Virus record (IMG/VR): IMGVR_UViG_3300017613_000561
Span: 28,448 to 92,447 of that record
Direction: 5' to 3' (one strand)
DNA from: a virus
Length of the DNA stretch: 64,000 nucleotides
Both the position numbers and the translations under genes were made by a program. Under the pieces are notes generated by a model, which was given only the letters and a program-made list of their open reading frames with translations, did not search any database and was not told the DNA's origin. Positions 52,950-62,074 of this stretch are shown here, piece by piece. Position 1 is the first letter of the stretch; every line of letters begins with the position of its first letter.

Positions 52950-53942
52950 ATGAGTTCAAATAAAGAAATTATTCAGAAGGCGGATTTCGCACTAGCTGAC
53001 CTCGCTTCTGGTGGATTGCTGAACGATGAACAGGCCAATAAGTTCATCCGTGACCTGCTGGTACAGCCGACCATTCTGAAACAGTCCCGTACCGTTGTTA
53101 TGGGTGGGCCTAGCCGACAGATCAACAAGATCGGATTCGGTAAGCGTATCCTCCGTGCGGCCACTTCAGGTACTGCCCTGGACACCGCTGCTATTACCGG
53201 AGCTTTCGATCCTGCGGCTGAAGCAACTGCCCGTGCTAAGCCTGTAACCGATCAGGTCCTGTTGAACACCAAGGAAGTGATCGCTGAGGTTCGTCTGCCT
53301 TATGACGTAATCGAAGACAACATTGAGCGGGGCAGTATCAATGCTGCCGGTGCCAACTCCAGCCCACAGCCTCTGCAGGGTGGTTTGAAAGACACTCTGG
53401 TAGCCATGATCGCTGAACGTGCGGCTCTGGACCTGGAAGAGCTGGCTATTAAAGGTGACGAGTCTCTGGGTGCTGCTGACCCATACCTGGATCTGGTTGA
53501 TGGTTATCTGGTGCAGGCGACATCCAACACCGTTAATGTTGGTGACAACATTTCCCGTACTGCGTTCAAGAATGGTCTCATCACCATGCCTGACCAGTAC
53601 CTGAGAAACCGGTCTGCTCTGCGTCATTATGTTTCGCATGATAACGAGATCCAGTATCGGGATACTCTGGCTCAGCGTGAAACCGCTGGCGGTGACGGTA
53701 TCATCCAGGGTTACGCCCCTGTGTATGCCTTCGGCACCATGGTAGAGCCCGTATCTCTGATGCCTGAGGCTAACGGTCTGTTCACCTTCCCGAAGAACCT
53801 GATTTTCGGTATCCAACGTAAGATCAGCATCGAAGTGGACAAGATCATCACTGAGCGTCAGTTTGTTATCGTCCTGACCGCCCGTATCGACTTCAAGATT
53901 GAAGAAGAGAACGCGGTAGTCAAGTACACTAACATCACCTGA
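52950..53942 (+). CDS. Major capsid protein (HK97 fold)
   Basis: 330 aa. Features of the HK97 family: long helical N-arm, TAAITGAFDPAAEA, KEVIAEVRLPYDVIEDNIERGSI, the P-domain region with ERAALDLEELAIKG, and a C-terminal strand pair (ISIEVDKIITERQFVIVLTARIDF). AGGAG ribosome-binding site. Codon use is slightly richer in GC, as for highly expressed genes. The N-arm is short for an uncleaved scaffold domain, which fits a separate scaffold gene. Confidence 0.85.
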   Translation: MSSNKEIIQKADFALADLASGGLLNDEQANKFIRDLLVQPTILKQSRTVVMGGPSRQINKIGFGKRILRAATSGTALDTAAITGAFDPAAEATARAKPVTDQVLLNTKEVIAEVRLPYDVIEDNIERGSINAAGANSSPQPLQGGLKDTLVAMIAERAALDLEELAIKGDESLGAADPYLDLVDGYLVQATSNTVNVGDNISRTAFKNGLITMPDQYLRNRSALRHYVSHDNEIQYRDTLAQRETAGGDGIIQGYAPVYAFGTMVEPVSLMPEANGLFTFPKNLIFGIQRKISIEVDKIITERQFVIVLTARIDFKIEEENAVVKYTNIT

Positions 53943-53951
53943 TGACTGGCT

Positions 53952-53981
53952 GGGGTTCCCCTAGCTAGTCTGGGGGACCCC
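53952..53981 (+). terminator. Strong hairpin after the capsid gene
   Basis: Ten-bp stem (53952-53961 with 53972-53981, one G-U), no T run. Probably protects the capsid mRNA 3' end or attenuates read-through. Confidence 0.6.
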
Positions 53982-54032
53982 GATTGGTACCTTGAGCTGT
54001 AAAAGGTAAGATTTGAATTTTAGGAGAAAGGT

Positions 54033-54686
54033 ATGGATAGTCCTGCTGTGAACACCATCAAGGGCCAAAAACTGCTTGATGGTATGACAGGTGTGTATGC
54101 GAAGGGGTACATTCTTATCGCAGCCAATGTTGCTGACGAAGAGACTGTTACTGTAGATGGTGTGGTGTATGAGTTTGACCGGGCAGATGATGGCGTAGCC
54201 ACTACTGGAGCTGTTGCTGTAACCACTCAGTCTGATGACACCCCGGCCGAAGCTACCGATGCTTTGATTGCTATGATCAATGCCAACACCTCAGACACCG
54301 TGCGAGCTATCGACATTGACGATAACACCATTCTGATTCTGTCGAATAACCCGCGTAACCAGACAACTGCAATGGCCGAAGATATGGCCGGAAGCGGAAA
54401 CACTGTAACTGCAGCCCTGTATGGCGGCGTTGCTCCAACCCTGGATGGTGTACGTGGTTTTTCCATTGTGCCTACCGCTGACGATGTGATTACCGGGGAG
54501 ATCCATATCCCGATGGTAGCTACGATCACTGGGGCAGTTGTGCAGGTTCGGACCACCGCAACTGGTGATGCCGAAGCATGGGACGGTGGAGTGAACATTG
54601 ACGCCACTAATAACATGTTGGTGTTGGATAACGGTGGGTCTACGGACTGGGCCGTAACCAGTACCATTAATGTGATTGTATTCTGA
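54033..54686 (+). CDS. Putative head decoration protein
   Basis: 217 aa, threonine/valine/alanine-rich, all-beta with repeated short strands (GDAEAWDGGVNIDATNN). It follows the capsid gene and lies before a terminator. The position and beta-rich composition suit a decoration or head-stabilising protein, but no family is recognised. Two domains seem present: residues about 35-120 with a DGVVYEFDRADDG motif, and about 130-217. Confidence 0.55.
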   Translation: MDSPAVNTIKGQKLLDGMTGVYAKGYILIAANVADEETVTVDGVVYEFDRADDGVATTGAVAVTTQSDDTPAEATDALIAMINANTSDTVRAIDIDDNTILILSNNPRNQTTAMAEDMAGSGNTVTAALYGGVAPTLDGVRGFSIVPTADDVITGEIHIPMVATITGAVVQVRTTATGDAEAWDGGVNIDATNNMLVLDNGGSTDWAVTSTINVIVF

Positions 54687-54735
54687 TCGTAGGTGAATGA
54701 ATCGCAGCCCGTCCCTCCTTCATCTGGGGACACTT

Positions 54736-54765
54736 GGGTAGGTGCTATTGCGCCTACCCTTTTTT
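54736..54765 (+). terminator. Rho-independent terminator after the head genes
   Basis: Ten-bp stem (54736-54745 with 54750-54759, one G-U), TATT loop and six T. It separates head genes from the connector and tail genes. Confidence 0.9.
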
Positions 54766-54824
54766 ATGCTTACACTGAACCTGCTGTAAGTATCCCAGAT
54801 GAATAACCAACGAGAGGACTAGAT

Positions 54825-55037
54825 ATGATTACGATATCGCTGCAACGTGGAAGTCGGTATAACTATAAGGGTGAGCTGTACCAGCGTGGAAAGGGGCGGT
54901 CTGTTAGTAACAATTTGGCAAAAGAGCTACTTGCCTTAACAGACGATAAGGATGTACCTTGGTTCCTTAGGGTGGATACTAAGGAGTCTGAGGAGCCTGC
55001 AGGTGATGGGTCCAAGGAGCCTGTAACCGAGGTTTAG
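54825..55037 (+). CDS. Small hypothetical protein (70 aa)
   Basis: Beta-hairpin start (ITISLQRGSRYNYKGELYQRG), acidic tail. Small proteins of this kind frequently precede connector genes. A palindrome starts at its last stop codon base. Not recognised. Confidence 0.6.
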   Translation: MITISLQRGSRYNYKGELYQRGKGRSVSNNLAKELLALTDDKDVPWFLRVDTKESEEPAGDGSKEPVTEV

Positions 55038-55048
55038 CACTTAAGTGC
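55037..55048. repeat. Palindrome GCACTTAAGTGC
   Basis: Exact copy overlapping the stop of the 70-aa gene; AAGGGG ribosome-binding site of the connector gene follows. Confidence 0.9.
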
Positions 55049-55063
55049 ATAAGGGGCGACATC

Positions 55064-55690
55064 ATGGCTAAATTGGTACCAGTAGAAAATGTGAGCAAAC
55101 TAATCGCAGGGTGTAGCGGGTCAGATTCGTTATCACTGCTGGACTCAGTGCTTCTGTTGGCTACTACGGTATTGGCCGGGGTTATAGGCACCACTTTTGA
55201 GGCCGCTACAGGGGTAGTTAATCGGTTTCTTTTGACAGACCGAGATGTTCTGCAGCAAGGTGATGTCCCCCTTATGCTTAAGCTGACCCATGGTTTTATA
55301 GATCAGACCACTACGGCTGTGGTGGTGGAATCCAAGGGGAGCTGGGATACGGACACATGGGAAGTGGTACCCCCAGAAGATTACATAATTGATGATGTGG
55401 CGGGTATAGTTTCAGTTATGAAGCACCCGGATTTAAACCAGATTCTTGTTAGGGTGACTTACGATCACGGGTTTGCAGAAAGAAATGATACCGTGGGAAA
55501 GTACCTGAAGGATATTCCAGACTGGCTGGTATCAGCAGCGCAACTTCTGTCCATGCACCTGTATGATGTAGCCCTTTCTGCCAAGTCCTCCAAGGTGAAA
55601 ACCACCCCGATAGATAGATTGCCGCCAATGGTAGGGACCATGGTGCAGCCCTATGTTCGTAGAGGGTCAGGTACCATTACGCCATTATGA
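55064..55690 (+). CDS. Head-tail connector (adaptor) protein
   Basis: 208 aa. N-terminal helical domain (LIAGCSGSDSLSLLDSVLLL), middle beta region, C-terminal helix (WLVSAAQLLSMHLYDVALSAK), the usual layout of HK97 gp6-type adaptors. It sits between capsid-side genes and the virion morphogenesis gene. The C-terminus overlaps the next start. Confidence 0.6.
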   Translation: MAKLVPVENVSKLIAGCSGSDSLSLLDSVLLLATTVLAGVIGTTFEAATGVVNRFLLTDRDVLQQGDVPLMLKLTHGFIDQTTTAVVVESKGSWDTDTWEVVPPEDYIIDDVAGIVSVMKHPDLNQILVRVTYDHGFAERNDTVGKYLKDIPDWLVSAAQLLSMHLYDVALSAKSSKVKTTPIDRLPPMVGTMVQPYVRRGSGTITPL

Positions 55691-56136
55691 CTGGTCTGGA
55701 GACTTCCTTTGCATCAACTGCGGCTATCCGCAAGTTACAAAAAGGGCTGATAAGTTTAGTTCCAGATGTAGATGAAGTGCTGGATTCTGCAGTAGCTGTT
55801 ATCCTGAACCGGGTACGTACAAGGTTTTTAGCGGAGACTGACCCTGATGGTAAAAAGTGGATTCCATCCAAAGCAGGACTGCAGAGGAGAGCTACTGGGG
55901 GATCTGGCACCCTGTTTGATACTGGCACTCTGTTTCATAGTATTCATGCTATCCGTAAGTCTGATTATGAGCGTATCGTTACTTTTGATAGAAGTCGGGC
56001 ACCATACGGAGAGAAGCATCAATTGGGTAAAGACGGTTTTCCAAAACGTGTGTTCATAGGTACCAACCAAGATGATGCCGATGGGGTAACCAAAGTGTTG
56101 GCCTTAGCTCTGAAAAGGAAGACGGCAAAGATATGA
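55687..56136 (+). CDS. Virion morphogenesis/tail completion protein
   Basis: 149 aa. RVRTRFLAETDPDGKKWIPSKAG, then LFDTGTLFHSI and RAPYGEKHQLG match the phage virion morphogenesis family (gpG/gpS, HK97 gp10-type). It closes the tail top and joins it to the head. ATGA overlaps at both ends. Confidence 0.82.
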   Translation: MTGLETSFASTAAIRKLQKGLISLVPDVDEVLDSAVAVILNRVRTRFLAETDPDGKKWIPSKAGLQRRATGGSGTLFDTGTLFHSIHAIRKSDYERIVTFDRSRAPYGEKHQLGKDGFPKRVFIGTNQDDADGVTKVLALALKRKTAKI

Positions 56137-56555
56137 ATAAAGTACAGCTCTCTGTGGATGACCTTAAGACCAAGGTTGAATCCGTACCCGCATTAAGAAA
56201 GAAGGTGGCGTTTTACTATAGTATTGATCAGTTGTTGGACGACAATGTTATATTAAGTTTTCCAGCTGTTTCAATAGTTTACGAGGGCATGATACCCACG
56301 GACGCTAAGAATAAGGGTCTGTCTAATGAGGCTGGCTTTGGGGTGTACCTTGTTTCCTGTAAGGGAGCCCCCAAGCATAATTCTGCGGAGACCTTGGTGC
56401 TGTTGAAGGCTTTGCGGGATGCAATAAGAGATACCAAGGGTCCAGGGGGACATGATTGGAATTATGCTGGAGAACACCCGGTTAATCTGCCGATTACAGC
56501 TGATACAGGTATAGCTTACCGGCAAGGTTGGATGACACAATTAAACATGCCTTGA
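56133..56555 (+). CDS. Tail terminator protein
   Basis: 140 aa. Position, length and the alpha/beta layout (VLLKALRDAIRDTKG) suit the ring that ends tail tube polymerisation. Contains DTGIAYRQGWMTQLNMP at the end, a strand pattern common to these proteins. Identity by context more than by sequence. Confidence 0.55.
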   Translation: MNKVQLSVDDLKTKVESVPALRKKVAFYYSIDQLLDDNVILSFPAVSIVYEGMIPTDAKNKGLSNEAGFGVYLVSCKGAPKHNSAETLVLLKALRDAIRDTKGPGGHDWNYAGEHPVNLPITADTGIAYRQGWMTQLNMP

Positions 56556-56625
56556 TTGCTCGTAGTAATTAGAGGGTATATGCTTGCTGTGTACGCTCTG
56601 CTTGTATATTTTTTGGGAGATATTG

Positions 56626-56817
56626 ATGGTTGAAATGGTCGAAGTTGAACTGCTGGAATATACCTTAAAGCATAAGGGTGTCCAGAAAAAGAAGGGGGAC
56701 AAGATTAAGGTTTCCCCTGCAATTGCAGACTGGTTGATTAACCGCAAGAAACCACTTGCTAAGCGTGTTACTGGATCTGGTGGTCGTAGAACTTCGACTG
56801 CCAAGACCACTGATTAA
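56626..56817 (+). CDS. Small basic protein (63 aa)
   Basis: ATG 56626 after GGGAGATATTG. One beta-hairpin with HKGVQKKKGDKIKV and a basic tail (RVTGSGGRRTSTAK). Lies just before the tail tube gene. Not recognised. Confidence 0.55.
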   Translation: MVEMVEVELLEYTLKHKGVQKKKGDKIKVSPAIADWLINRKKPLAKRVTGSGGRRTSTAKTTD

Positions 56818-56837
56818 TCTTATAGGAGATTTGAACC

Positions 56838-57626
56838 ATGGCACAGCACATTGTAACCTCTGATTACTTCAGTGGTCAGGGCCTCATTCTTTTGGCGACT
56901 AAAGATGGGACCACTGGTGAACCTGAAGGCTTTACTCCGGTGGGTAACGTAACAGCCCTTGGTGTCACCACCGAAATTACCAAGGATGAACACAAGGAAT
57001 CTATGACAGGTCTTCGGGCCGTGGATAAAGTCTTGTCTACTGAGACCAAGGTTAATTTCAGTATGACTATGGAATCCATTAATCAGGAAAATCTGGCGTA
57101 TGCCCTACGGGGTACTACCTCAGATGTGGCCGGTGGATCTCAAGCCGCTACTGCTTACACTGCCAAGCTGGGTAAGATTGTACCTCTGGGGTACATCCAG
57201 GTGTCCAGTGTTGTAATCCAGGATGATGCAGATACCATCACCTATGTTGAGGGTGATAACTATCGCATTGATGTTGCAGCAGGCTCCATATACTTTTTCA
57301 CTACTGCAGAGCAGACCGCTGCAAGTGCTGGGGATATGATCGCTGACGATGATGAAGTGCACATCGCTTTTGATTATGCAGACCAGAAGGTGATGCAGGC
57401 CATGGTATCGGCTACTCAGACTCGTTGGGTACGTTTTGAAGGCCTGAATACTGCCGACAGCAATAACCCTGTTGTGGTTGATATGTTCAAGGTGGAGACC
57501 GATCTTCTGGCGGAGCTGAGTTTCATATCTGATGATATTCAAGGTATGGAAGTAACTGGTGTTGTTCTGTCTGATGATACTAGACAGACAGGTTCCAAGC
57601 ACTTCAAGCAAACCAGCTTGACCTGA
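56838..57626 (+). CDS. Major tail tube protein
   Basis: 262 aa. Builds the tail tube through which DNA passes. The segment TALGVTTEITKDEHKESMTG, then VNFSMTMESINQENLAYALRG is a strand pattern seen in siphovirus tube proteins of the gpV/phage major tail type. It is followed at once by the gpG/GT chaperone, its usual neighbour. Ribosome-binding site AGGAGAT. Confidence 0.82.
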   Translation: MAQHIVTSDYFSGQGLILLATKDGTTGEPEGFTPVGNVTALGVTTEITKDEHKESMTGLRAVDKVLSTETKVNFSMTMESINQENLAYALRGTTSDVAGGSQAATAYTAKLGKIVPLGYIQVSSVVIQDDADTITYVEGDNYRIDVAAGSIYFFTTAEQTAASAGDMIADDDEVHIAFDYADQKVMQAMVSATQTRWVRFEGLNTADSNNPVVVDMFKVETDLLAELSFISDDIQGMEVTGVVLSDDTRQTGSKHFKQTSLT

Positions 57627-57650
57627 TAATCACATAACGGGACTATAATA

Positions 57651-58070
57651 ATGAGCCTTGCTGATTTGTTGGAAGATGAAGTTGCGGTAGAGGCCCCGAA
57701 TGGTAAGTCTGTAATGGTTCGCCCCCTCACTTTAGAGGGGGTGGCCTTATTGATGAAGAACTACGGGCCTGAATTAGAATCTCTGTTTACTGGGAAAGTA
57801 CAAACCAAAGAGCTGTTATTGTCTGCTCCTGGGTTTGTTCACGCTATGATTGCCTCAGCAACCGGGGATGCATCTAAACAGAATGTTGAAATAGCTGGGA
57901 AGTTGCCAGTAGGCCTACAGCTTAAAATCCTGAATGCAATTTGGGAGTTGTCGGCTGTGGATGCCGAAGAGGTGGGAAAGTTCGTAAACCGTCTGATAGA
58001 GGCAATGACCAAGGCAGCAGACGGTTTAGAAACTGGGTCGGGTCTATCGCTAGTGCAGCAGAGTTCCTAG
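57651..58070 (+). CDS. Tail assembly chaperone (gpG-like)
   Basis: 139 aa. NGKSVMVRPLTLEGVALLM is a typical start of gpG-type chaperones. The GGGAAAG heptamer at 57974-57980 lies after codon 108 and lets part of the ribosomes shift by -1 to make the longer GT form. The chaperone coats the tape measure during tail assembly and is absent from virions. Confidence 0.8.
   Translation: MSLADLLEDEVAVEAPNGKSVMVRPLTLEGVALLMKNYGPELESLFTGKVQTKELLLSAPGFVHAMIASATGDASKQNVEIAGKLPVGLQLKILNAIWELSAVDAEEVGKFVNRLIEAMTKAADGLETGSGLSLVQQSS
57974..57980 (+). promoter_or_regulatory. Programmed -1 frameshift site (GGGAAAG)
   Basis: The heptamer is in phase (G GGA AAG) and the same as the site in lambda G-T. The -1 frame is open from here to 58258, with no stop. 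Confidence 0.9.
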
Positions 58071-58258
58071 TAGCTAATGGTCATGACTGGGGAGTTGTAC
58101 GTAAGCTCACCATAAAGCAGATTACTGCTTTTGTTGGGCTGGCTAAAACCAGGGCAGGTGGTGAGCTTGTAGACTTAGCCACTGCCATGAGAGCTTCTAG
58201 GTGGGCCAATGATAAGGCCTTTGCTAAGTACATTTCTGGGTTGAAAAATGGCCGATAG
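57980..58258 (+). CDS. gpT-like extension of the chaperone (reached by frameshift)
   Basis: Translated only as a fusion to the upstream gpG-like frame: 110 residues before the shift and 92 after, about 202 in all. Sequence VGSIASAAEFLVANGHDWG and WANDKAFAKYISGLKNGR. It has no ribosome-binding site and no plausible separate start; the GTG/ATG options upstream lie in gpG. It overlaps the tape measure start by 11 nt, as in many siphoviruses. Confidence 0.85.
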   Translation, partial: VRKPSDRGNDQGSRRFRNWVGSIASAAEFLVANGHDWGVVRKLTIKQITAFVGLAKTRAGGELVDLATAMRASRWANDKAFAKYISGLKNGR

Positions 58259-61200
58259 TGAACTACAAATTCTAATCCAAGCTCGGGATGAGATGTCCCG
58301 GGTTATTGATGCCCTTACTAAAAAGCTCACTAATTTAGAAAAGTCTTTGAACCGCTTAGGCGGGGATGAGATGGAGGATCTTGGGGACGATACCAAGAAG
58401 GCCTCTGTTGCTGCTGAAAAACTGTCTGAAGACATCAAAGATGTACATACCAATGCTCAGAAGCTTAGTAAGAGTGGGGCTAAAAAGCTTGGTAAGGACT
58501 TAGATTCTGCTGAGAAAAAAGCCAGAAAATTAAACGCTACTATGGTAAAGGTAGCAGCTGCAGGACGTAGGTTAGTAATTGCAGGCACTGCTATTGCTGC
58601 GGTGTTTGGATCTGCTGCCAAGGGTAGTGCTGAGTTCCAGAAAGGTGTTGCAGAAGTAGCCACCCTTACCGATGAAGGCGGGAAGGCTATTGATAGGTTA
58701 TCTAAGACTGTACTTAACTTGTCAGATACCTATGGTCAGGCCAAGGAGGAGGTAACTGGTGGGTTGTATGATGCCATATCAGCTGGTGTGCCTGATGGTG
58801 TTGAGGCTGTTAAGTTTATGGATGTGGCCCTTAAGACCAGTGTTGGTGGGGTTACGGATGTAAAGACGGCTGTAAGTGGACTCACTACTGTTTTGAATGC
58901 TTGGAAGTTGGAGTCTTCTGATGTAACTAGAGTGTCTGACATTTTATTCACGACAGTGAAAAATGGTAAGACGACCATGGAAGAGTTGTCCAGGTATATG
59001 TTTCAGGCAGCTCCATTGGCAGCATCTTTGGGAGTTAGGTTTGAAGAAATAGCGGCAGCTACTGCCACTATGACTAAGCAGGGTACGCCCACCAGTATTG
59101 CTATGACCCAGATAAGGGCTGCAATGCAGGGTATTATCAGGCCTACCAATGAATTGAGTGCAGTATTTCAGGATGCCACTGGGAAGTCTGCTGAGTGGGT
59201 TGTTCAGAACCAAGGCCTTAAAGCTGCCTTCGATATTTTGATAGATGCTACCAAGGGTAGTAAAGGTGAACTACTGAAGTTGGTTGGTTCAGTAGAGGGC
59301 ATGAATGCCATCCTGTCTATTACAGGTAAGAACGCCAAGACCTTTGCTTCTGATATGAAGTCCGTGGAAGAGTCGGCTGGAGCGGCACAGAAGGCCTTTG
59401 ATGTTATAGATGCTGAGGAGGCCAGGGACTTCACCAAGGCCATGAACAAGGTATCCAACGCTTGGACAAGGTTTGGTACTGCTGTGCTACCGATAGTGGC
59501 TCAGTGGTTCACGGTAGCCTCCGAGTGGATTGATTCCATGACGACATGGATTGTTGCAAATGAAGAGTTGGTGAACACTCTAGCTACGCTTTTGGGGACG
59601 ATAGCCGCAGTTTCAGTATCTCTGGGAGCCCTGCTGCTAATATTCAGTCCACTGGTTAGGGCTATGCTGGCCCTGCATACCCATGGTGGGAAAATAGCCA
59701 CCGTGTTACTTTCTATATTAGTTCCAGGCAAGAAGTTTCGGGCCTGGATGGTAACCACAACGATCTCCGCCACTTCTTTAGGGGGAGCACTTAGATTATT
59801 GGCGTTGGCAGCACAGAGGATGCTTTTAGTTTGGGGGCCTATAGGAGCTTTAGTATACGCTGTTTATAAAATTTGGGAGTTTGTTGATGCTACCAATGCT
59901 GCCATAGAAAACTCCAAAAAACTGGGAGTTGCCTACAGAAACAATACCAATGCCCTGAAGGAAATGAACAAGTATGCAGGCAAGAAGGTTGAAGAGTTCT
60001 CGGATGAAGAGCTGAGTAAGTATAAAGCCACGTTGAATGAGGTGATAACCACATATGCTGAGTTGGCGGTTGTGGCTAAGGATATTGGTAGGGAGGATGT
60101 GACCAAGAAGACAGCTGAGAATCTAGTATTCTTCAAGTCCCGCCTTAAAGAGTTGAATACTGAGGTTGCACGTAGGGCCACACTGTCTGCCCAAGCTGCT
60201 GAGGCGGAGAAGAAGGCCCAGAATCAGGTGGCAATCTCTTTGAAGAGAACAGAAGTAAATGCGACTAGGACAGTTGAAGAGTTGTCACGTCTGAACGATC
60301 TGGACTTTGCCTCTGGGGTAGAGCAGCTGGACCGGCTGACAGAGGCTACAAGGCAGGCACTTGTTGGTAGTGGAGATACTGCCGGGTTATCAGCCCTTGA
60401 GCAGCAGTACACGGATACCCTGTTAGGTTTGGCTGAGAAACGGATGCAGCAACAGATTACTATTGAGCAGCGCAGGGCTGTTGAAACCAAGCGTATTCTG
60501 GATGCCTCTACAAAGACGGAGAAGGAAAAGGCAGAAGAGACTATAGAAATTACCCGTACATTGGTAGATGCACGGTTGGCTGCCATGCAGCAGTATTACG
60601 ATATTCTGAACAGGGAAATAGACGGGGCTTTAGCTAACCAGAGAAAGTACGCGGCCGAAGTAATTGCTTTAGAGCAGTCCATCAAGGATGAGAAAGAGAG
60701 GCAGGGAAGTACTATTGAGGATCTGGTTAATCAGGGCCTTACTGCTTATGAGCTGTACACCAAGCGTAAGAAAGAACTCAGTAAGCTGAGTTCTGACTAT
60801 ACAAGGGCCTATCTGCGTGGAGATTATGAAGAGGCTGAAAGGATTGCCAGAAAACAGGAAGAGCTGTCGAAGAAATTAAATCAGGAAGTGGAAGGGTCGG
60901 ATGGTTCAGTTATTGTCTCCAAAGAAAAAGCTAGGTTGGATACCATAAAACGGTTAGAAGAAGTGTATGGGCGCATCAATCAGTCTCAGGAGGCCCAAAA
61001 GAGGGTGGCTGAAAATACGGCTGAGACAGAAGGTGTTCGTGCAGACAATATCAAAGAACAGTTGGCTAGACTGAAAGATCAGATAGCTCAGGTTTCTGAC
61101 CAGAAGATAGATATTGAAGTGAATATGAGTTTGGAGGCCGCAGAAAGTAAGTTGAAAGAATTACGGGCCGAGTTTGATGACTTCGGGGGCTCGAAAGCAG

Positions 61201-61676
61201 TTATTTTTGAAGCACAGGATAACGGTGTAGGAAAGTTGTTTGAGGAAATAGAAAATTTTACTGCAAAGACATATCCGATCAAATTGGTGTATCAGGTTAC
61301 CGGTAACCTACCTCAGGGCAATAGCTCTGGATTTGCTGTGGGTGGCCCTGTGTTTGGTCCAGGCACTAGTATCTCCGATAGCATCATGGCATGGCTCTCT
61401 AATGGTGAGTTTGTTATGCGGGCAGCTGCTGTTAAGCATTATGGTATGGATTTTTTCAAGATGCTCAATTCAATGTCCATGCCAAAAAGCAGATCCCCGG
61501 GCTTTGCTAACGGTGGGCCTGTGGTTTCCTCAAGCAGTAGTGGTGGTTCTTCTGGAACCGTGAATCGTGACATAGTGGATCTGAATTTGTCTTTAGGTGG
61601 GTCTACTGTAGAACTCATGGGTGAAAGGGATCAGGTTCGGGCCTTGGTAACCACGTTGAAAGGTATGAGAAGGTAG
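58248..61676 (+). CDS. Tape measure protein
   Basis: 1142 aa, the longest product of the window; its length would set a tail of about 170 nm if 0.15 nm per residue applies. TP901-type core (about 125-400, TLTDEGGKAIDRLSKTVLNLSD and following MTQIRAAMQGIIRPTNELS), hydrophobic segments at about 440-475 and 520, then extended coiled coils (about 640-1010), and a C-terminal GFAVGGPVFGPGTSISDSIMAWLSNGEFVM segment that binds the tail tip or is processed. Overlaps the gpT-like frame. Confidence 0.9.
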   Translation: MADSELQILIQARDEMSRVIDALTKKLTNLEKSLNRLGGDEMEDLGDDTKKASVAAEKLSEDIKDVHTNAQKLSKSGAKKLGKDLDSAEKKARKLNATMVKVAAAGRRLVIAGTAIAAVFGSAAKGSAEFQKGVAEVATLTDEGGKAIDRLSKTVLNLSDTYGQAKEEVTGGLYDAISAGVPDGVEAVKFMDVALKTSVGGVTDVKTAVSGLTTVLNAWKLESSDVTRVSDILFTTVKNGKTTMEELSRYMFQAAPLAASLGVRFEEIAAATATMTKQGTPTSIAMTQIRAAMQGIIRPTNELSAVFQDATGKSAEWVVQNQGLKAAFDILIDATKGSKGELLKLVGSVEGMNAILSITGKNAKTFASDMKSVEESAGAAQKAFDVIDAEEARDFTKAMNKVSNAWTRFGTAVLPIVAQWFTVASEWIDSMTTWIVANEELVNTLATLLGTIAAVSVSLGALLLIFSPLVRAMLALHTHGGKIATVLLSILVPGKKFRAWMVTTTISATSLGGALRLLALAAQRMLLVWGPIGALVYAVYKIWEFVDATNAAIENSKKLGVAYRNNTNALKEMNKYAGKKVEEFSDEELSKYKATLNEVITTYAELAVVAKDIGREDVTKKTAENLVFFKSRLKELNTEVARRATLSAQAAEAEKKAQNQVAISLKRTEVNATRTVEELSRLNDLDFASGVEQLDRLTEATRQALVGSGDTAGLSALEQQYTDTLLGLAEKRMQQQITIEQRRAVETKRILDASTKTEKEKAEETIEITRTLVDARLAAMQQYYDILNREIDGALANQRKYAAEVIALEQSIKDEKERQGSTIEDLVNQGLTAYELYTKRKKELSKLSSDYTRAYLRGDYEEAERIARKQEELSKKLNQEVEGSDGSVIVSKEKARLDTIKRLEEVYGRINQSQEAQKRVAENTAETEGVRADNIKEQLARLKDQIAQVSDQKIDIEVNMSLEAAESKLKELRAEFDDFGGSKAVIFEAQDNGVGKLFEEIENFTAKTYPIKLVYQVTGNLPQGNSSGFAVGGPVFGPGTSISDSIMAWLSNGEFVMRAAAVKHYGMDFFKMLNSMSMPKSRSPGFANGGPVVSSSSSGGSSGTVNRDIVDLNLSLGGSTVELMGERDQVRALVTTLKGMRR

Positions 61677-61679
61677 ATT

Positions 61680-62063
61680 ATGGCTATCACATTAGGTGGA
61701 GTGACCTTAAGCCCCCATATGCTATGGCCTGATGAAAGGATTCAGGATCAAGTAGCCCAGTCTGCTGTACGTACTGTAGGAGGTACCCTTAAGATAAGGG
61801 AACAGGTTCTAACAGCAGGTAGAGAAATTACGCTGGCGGCTATTCGGGATCAAGGCTGGCTAACTACAGCTCAAGTAGATGCTGTGGTAGCATTGGCCCT
61901 AGTACCGAATGCACAGTACAGTTTGGTCATAGGGGCACAGTCTTTTACAGTGATGTTCAGGCATACAGATGCCCCAGCAGTGGAATTTTCTCCGTTGGTG
62001 TTTAGAGTAGATGCCCCTGCAGAGGACTATTTCATAGGGTCCATAAAGTTGATAACGGTTTAG
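61680..62063 (+). CDS. Tail tip-associated protein (127 aa)
   Basis: Starts 4 nt after the tape measure. Beta-rich, with YSLVIGAQSFTVMFRHTD; this size and place are seen for small distal tail proteins that complete the tail tip. Not recognised at family level. Confidence 0.6.
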   Translation: MAITLGGVTLSPHMLWPDERIQDQVAQSAVRTVGGTLKIREQVLTAGREITLAAIRDQGWLTTAQVDAVVALALVPNAQYSLVIGAQSFTVMFRHTDAPAVEFSPLVFRVDAPAEDYFIGSIKLITV

Positions 62064-62074
62064 GAGATACGTAA

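Noticed and set aside
57941-57979. Independent start for the gpT-like frame
   Set aside because: No ribosome-binding site, and the slippery heptamer gives a better explanation for translation of this frame.
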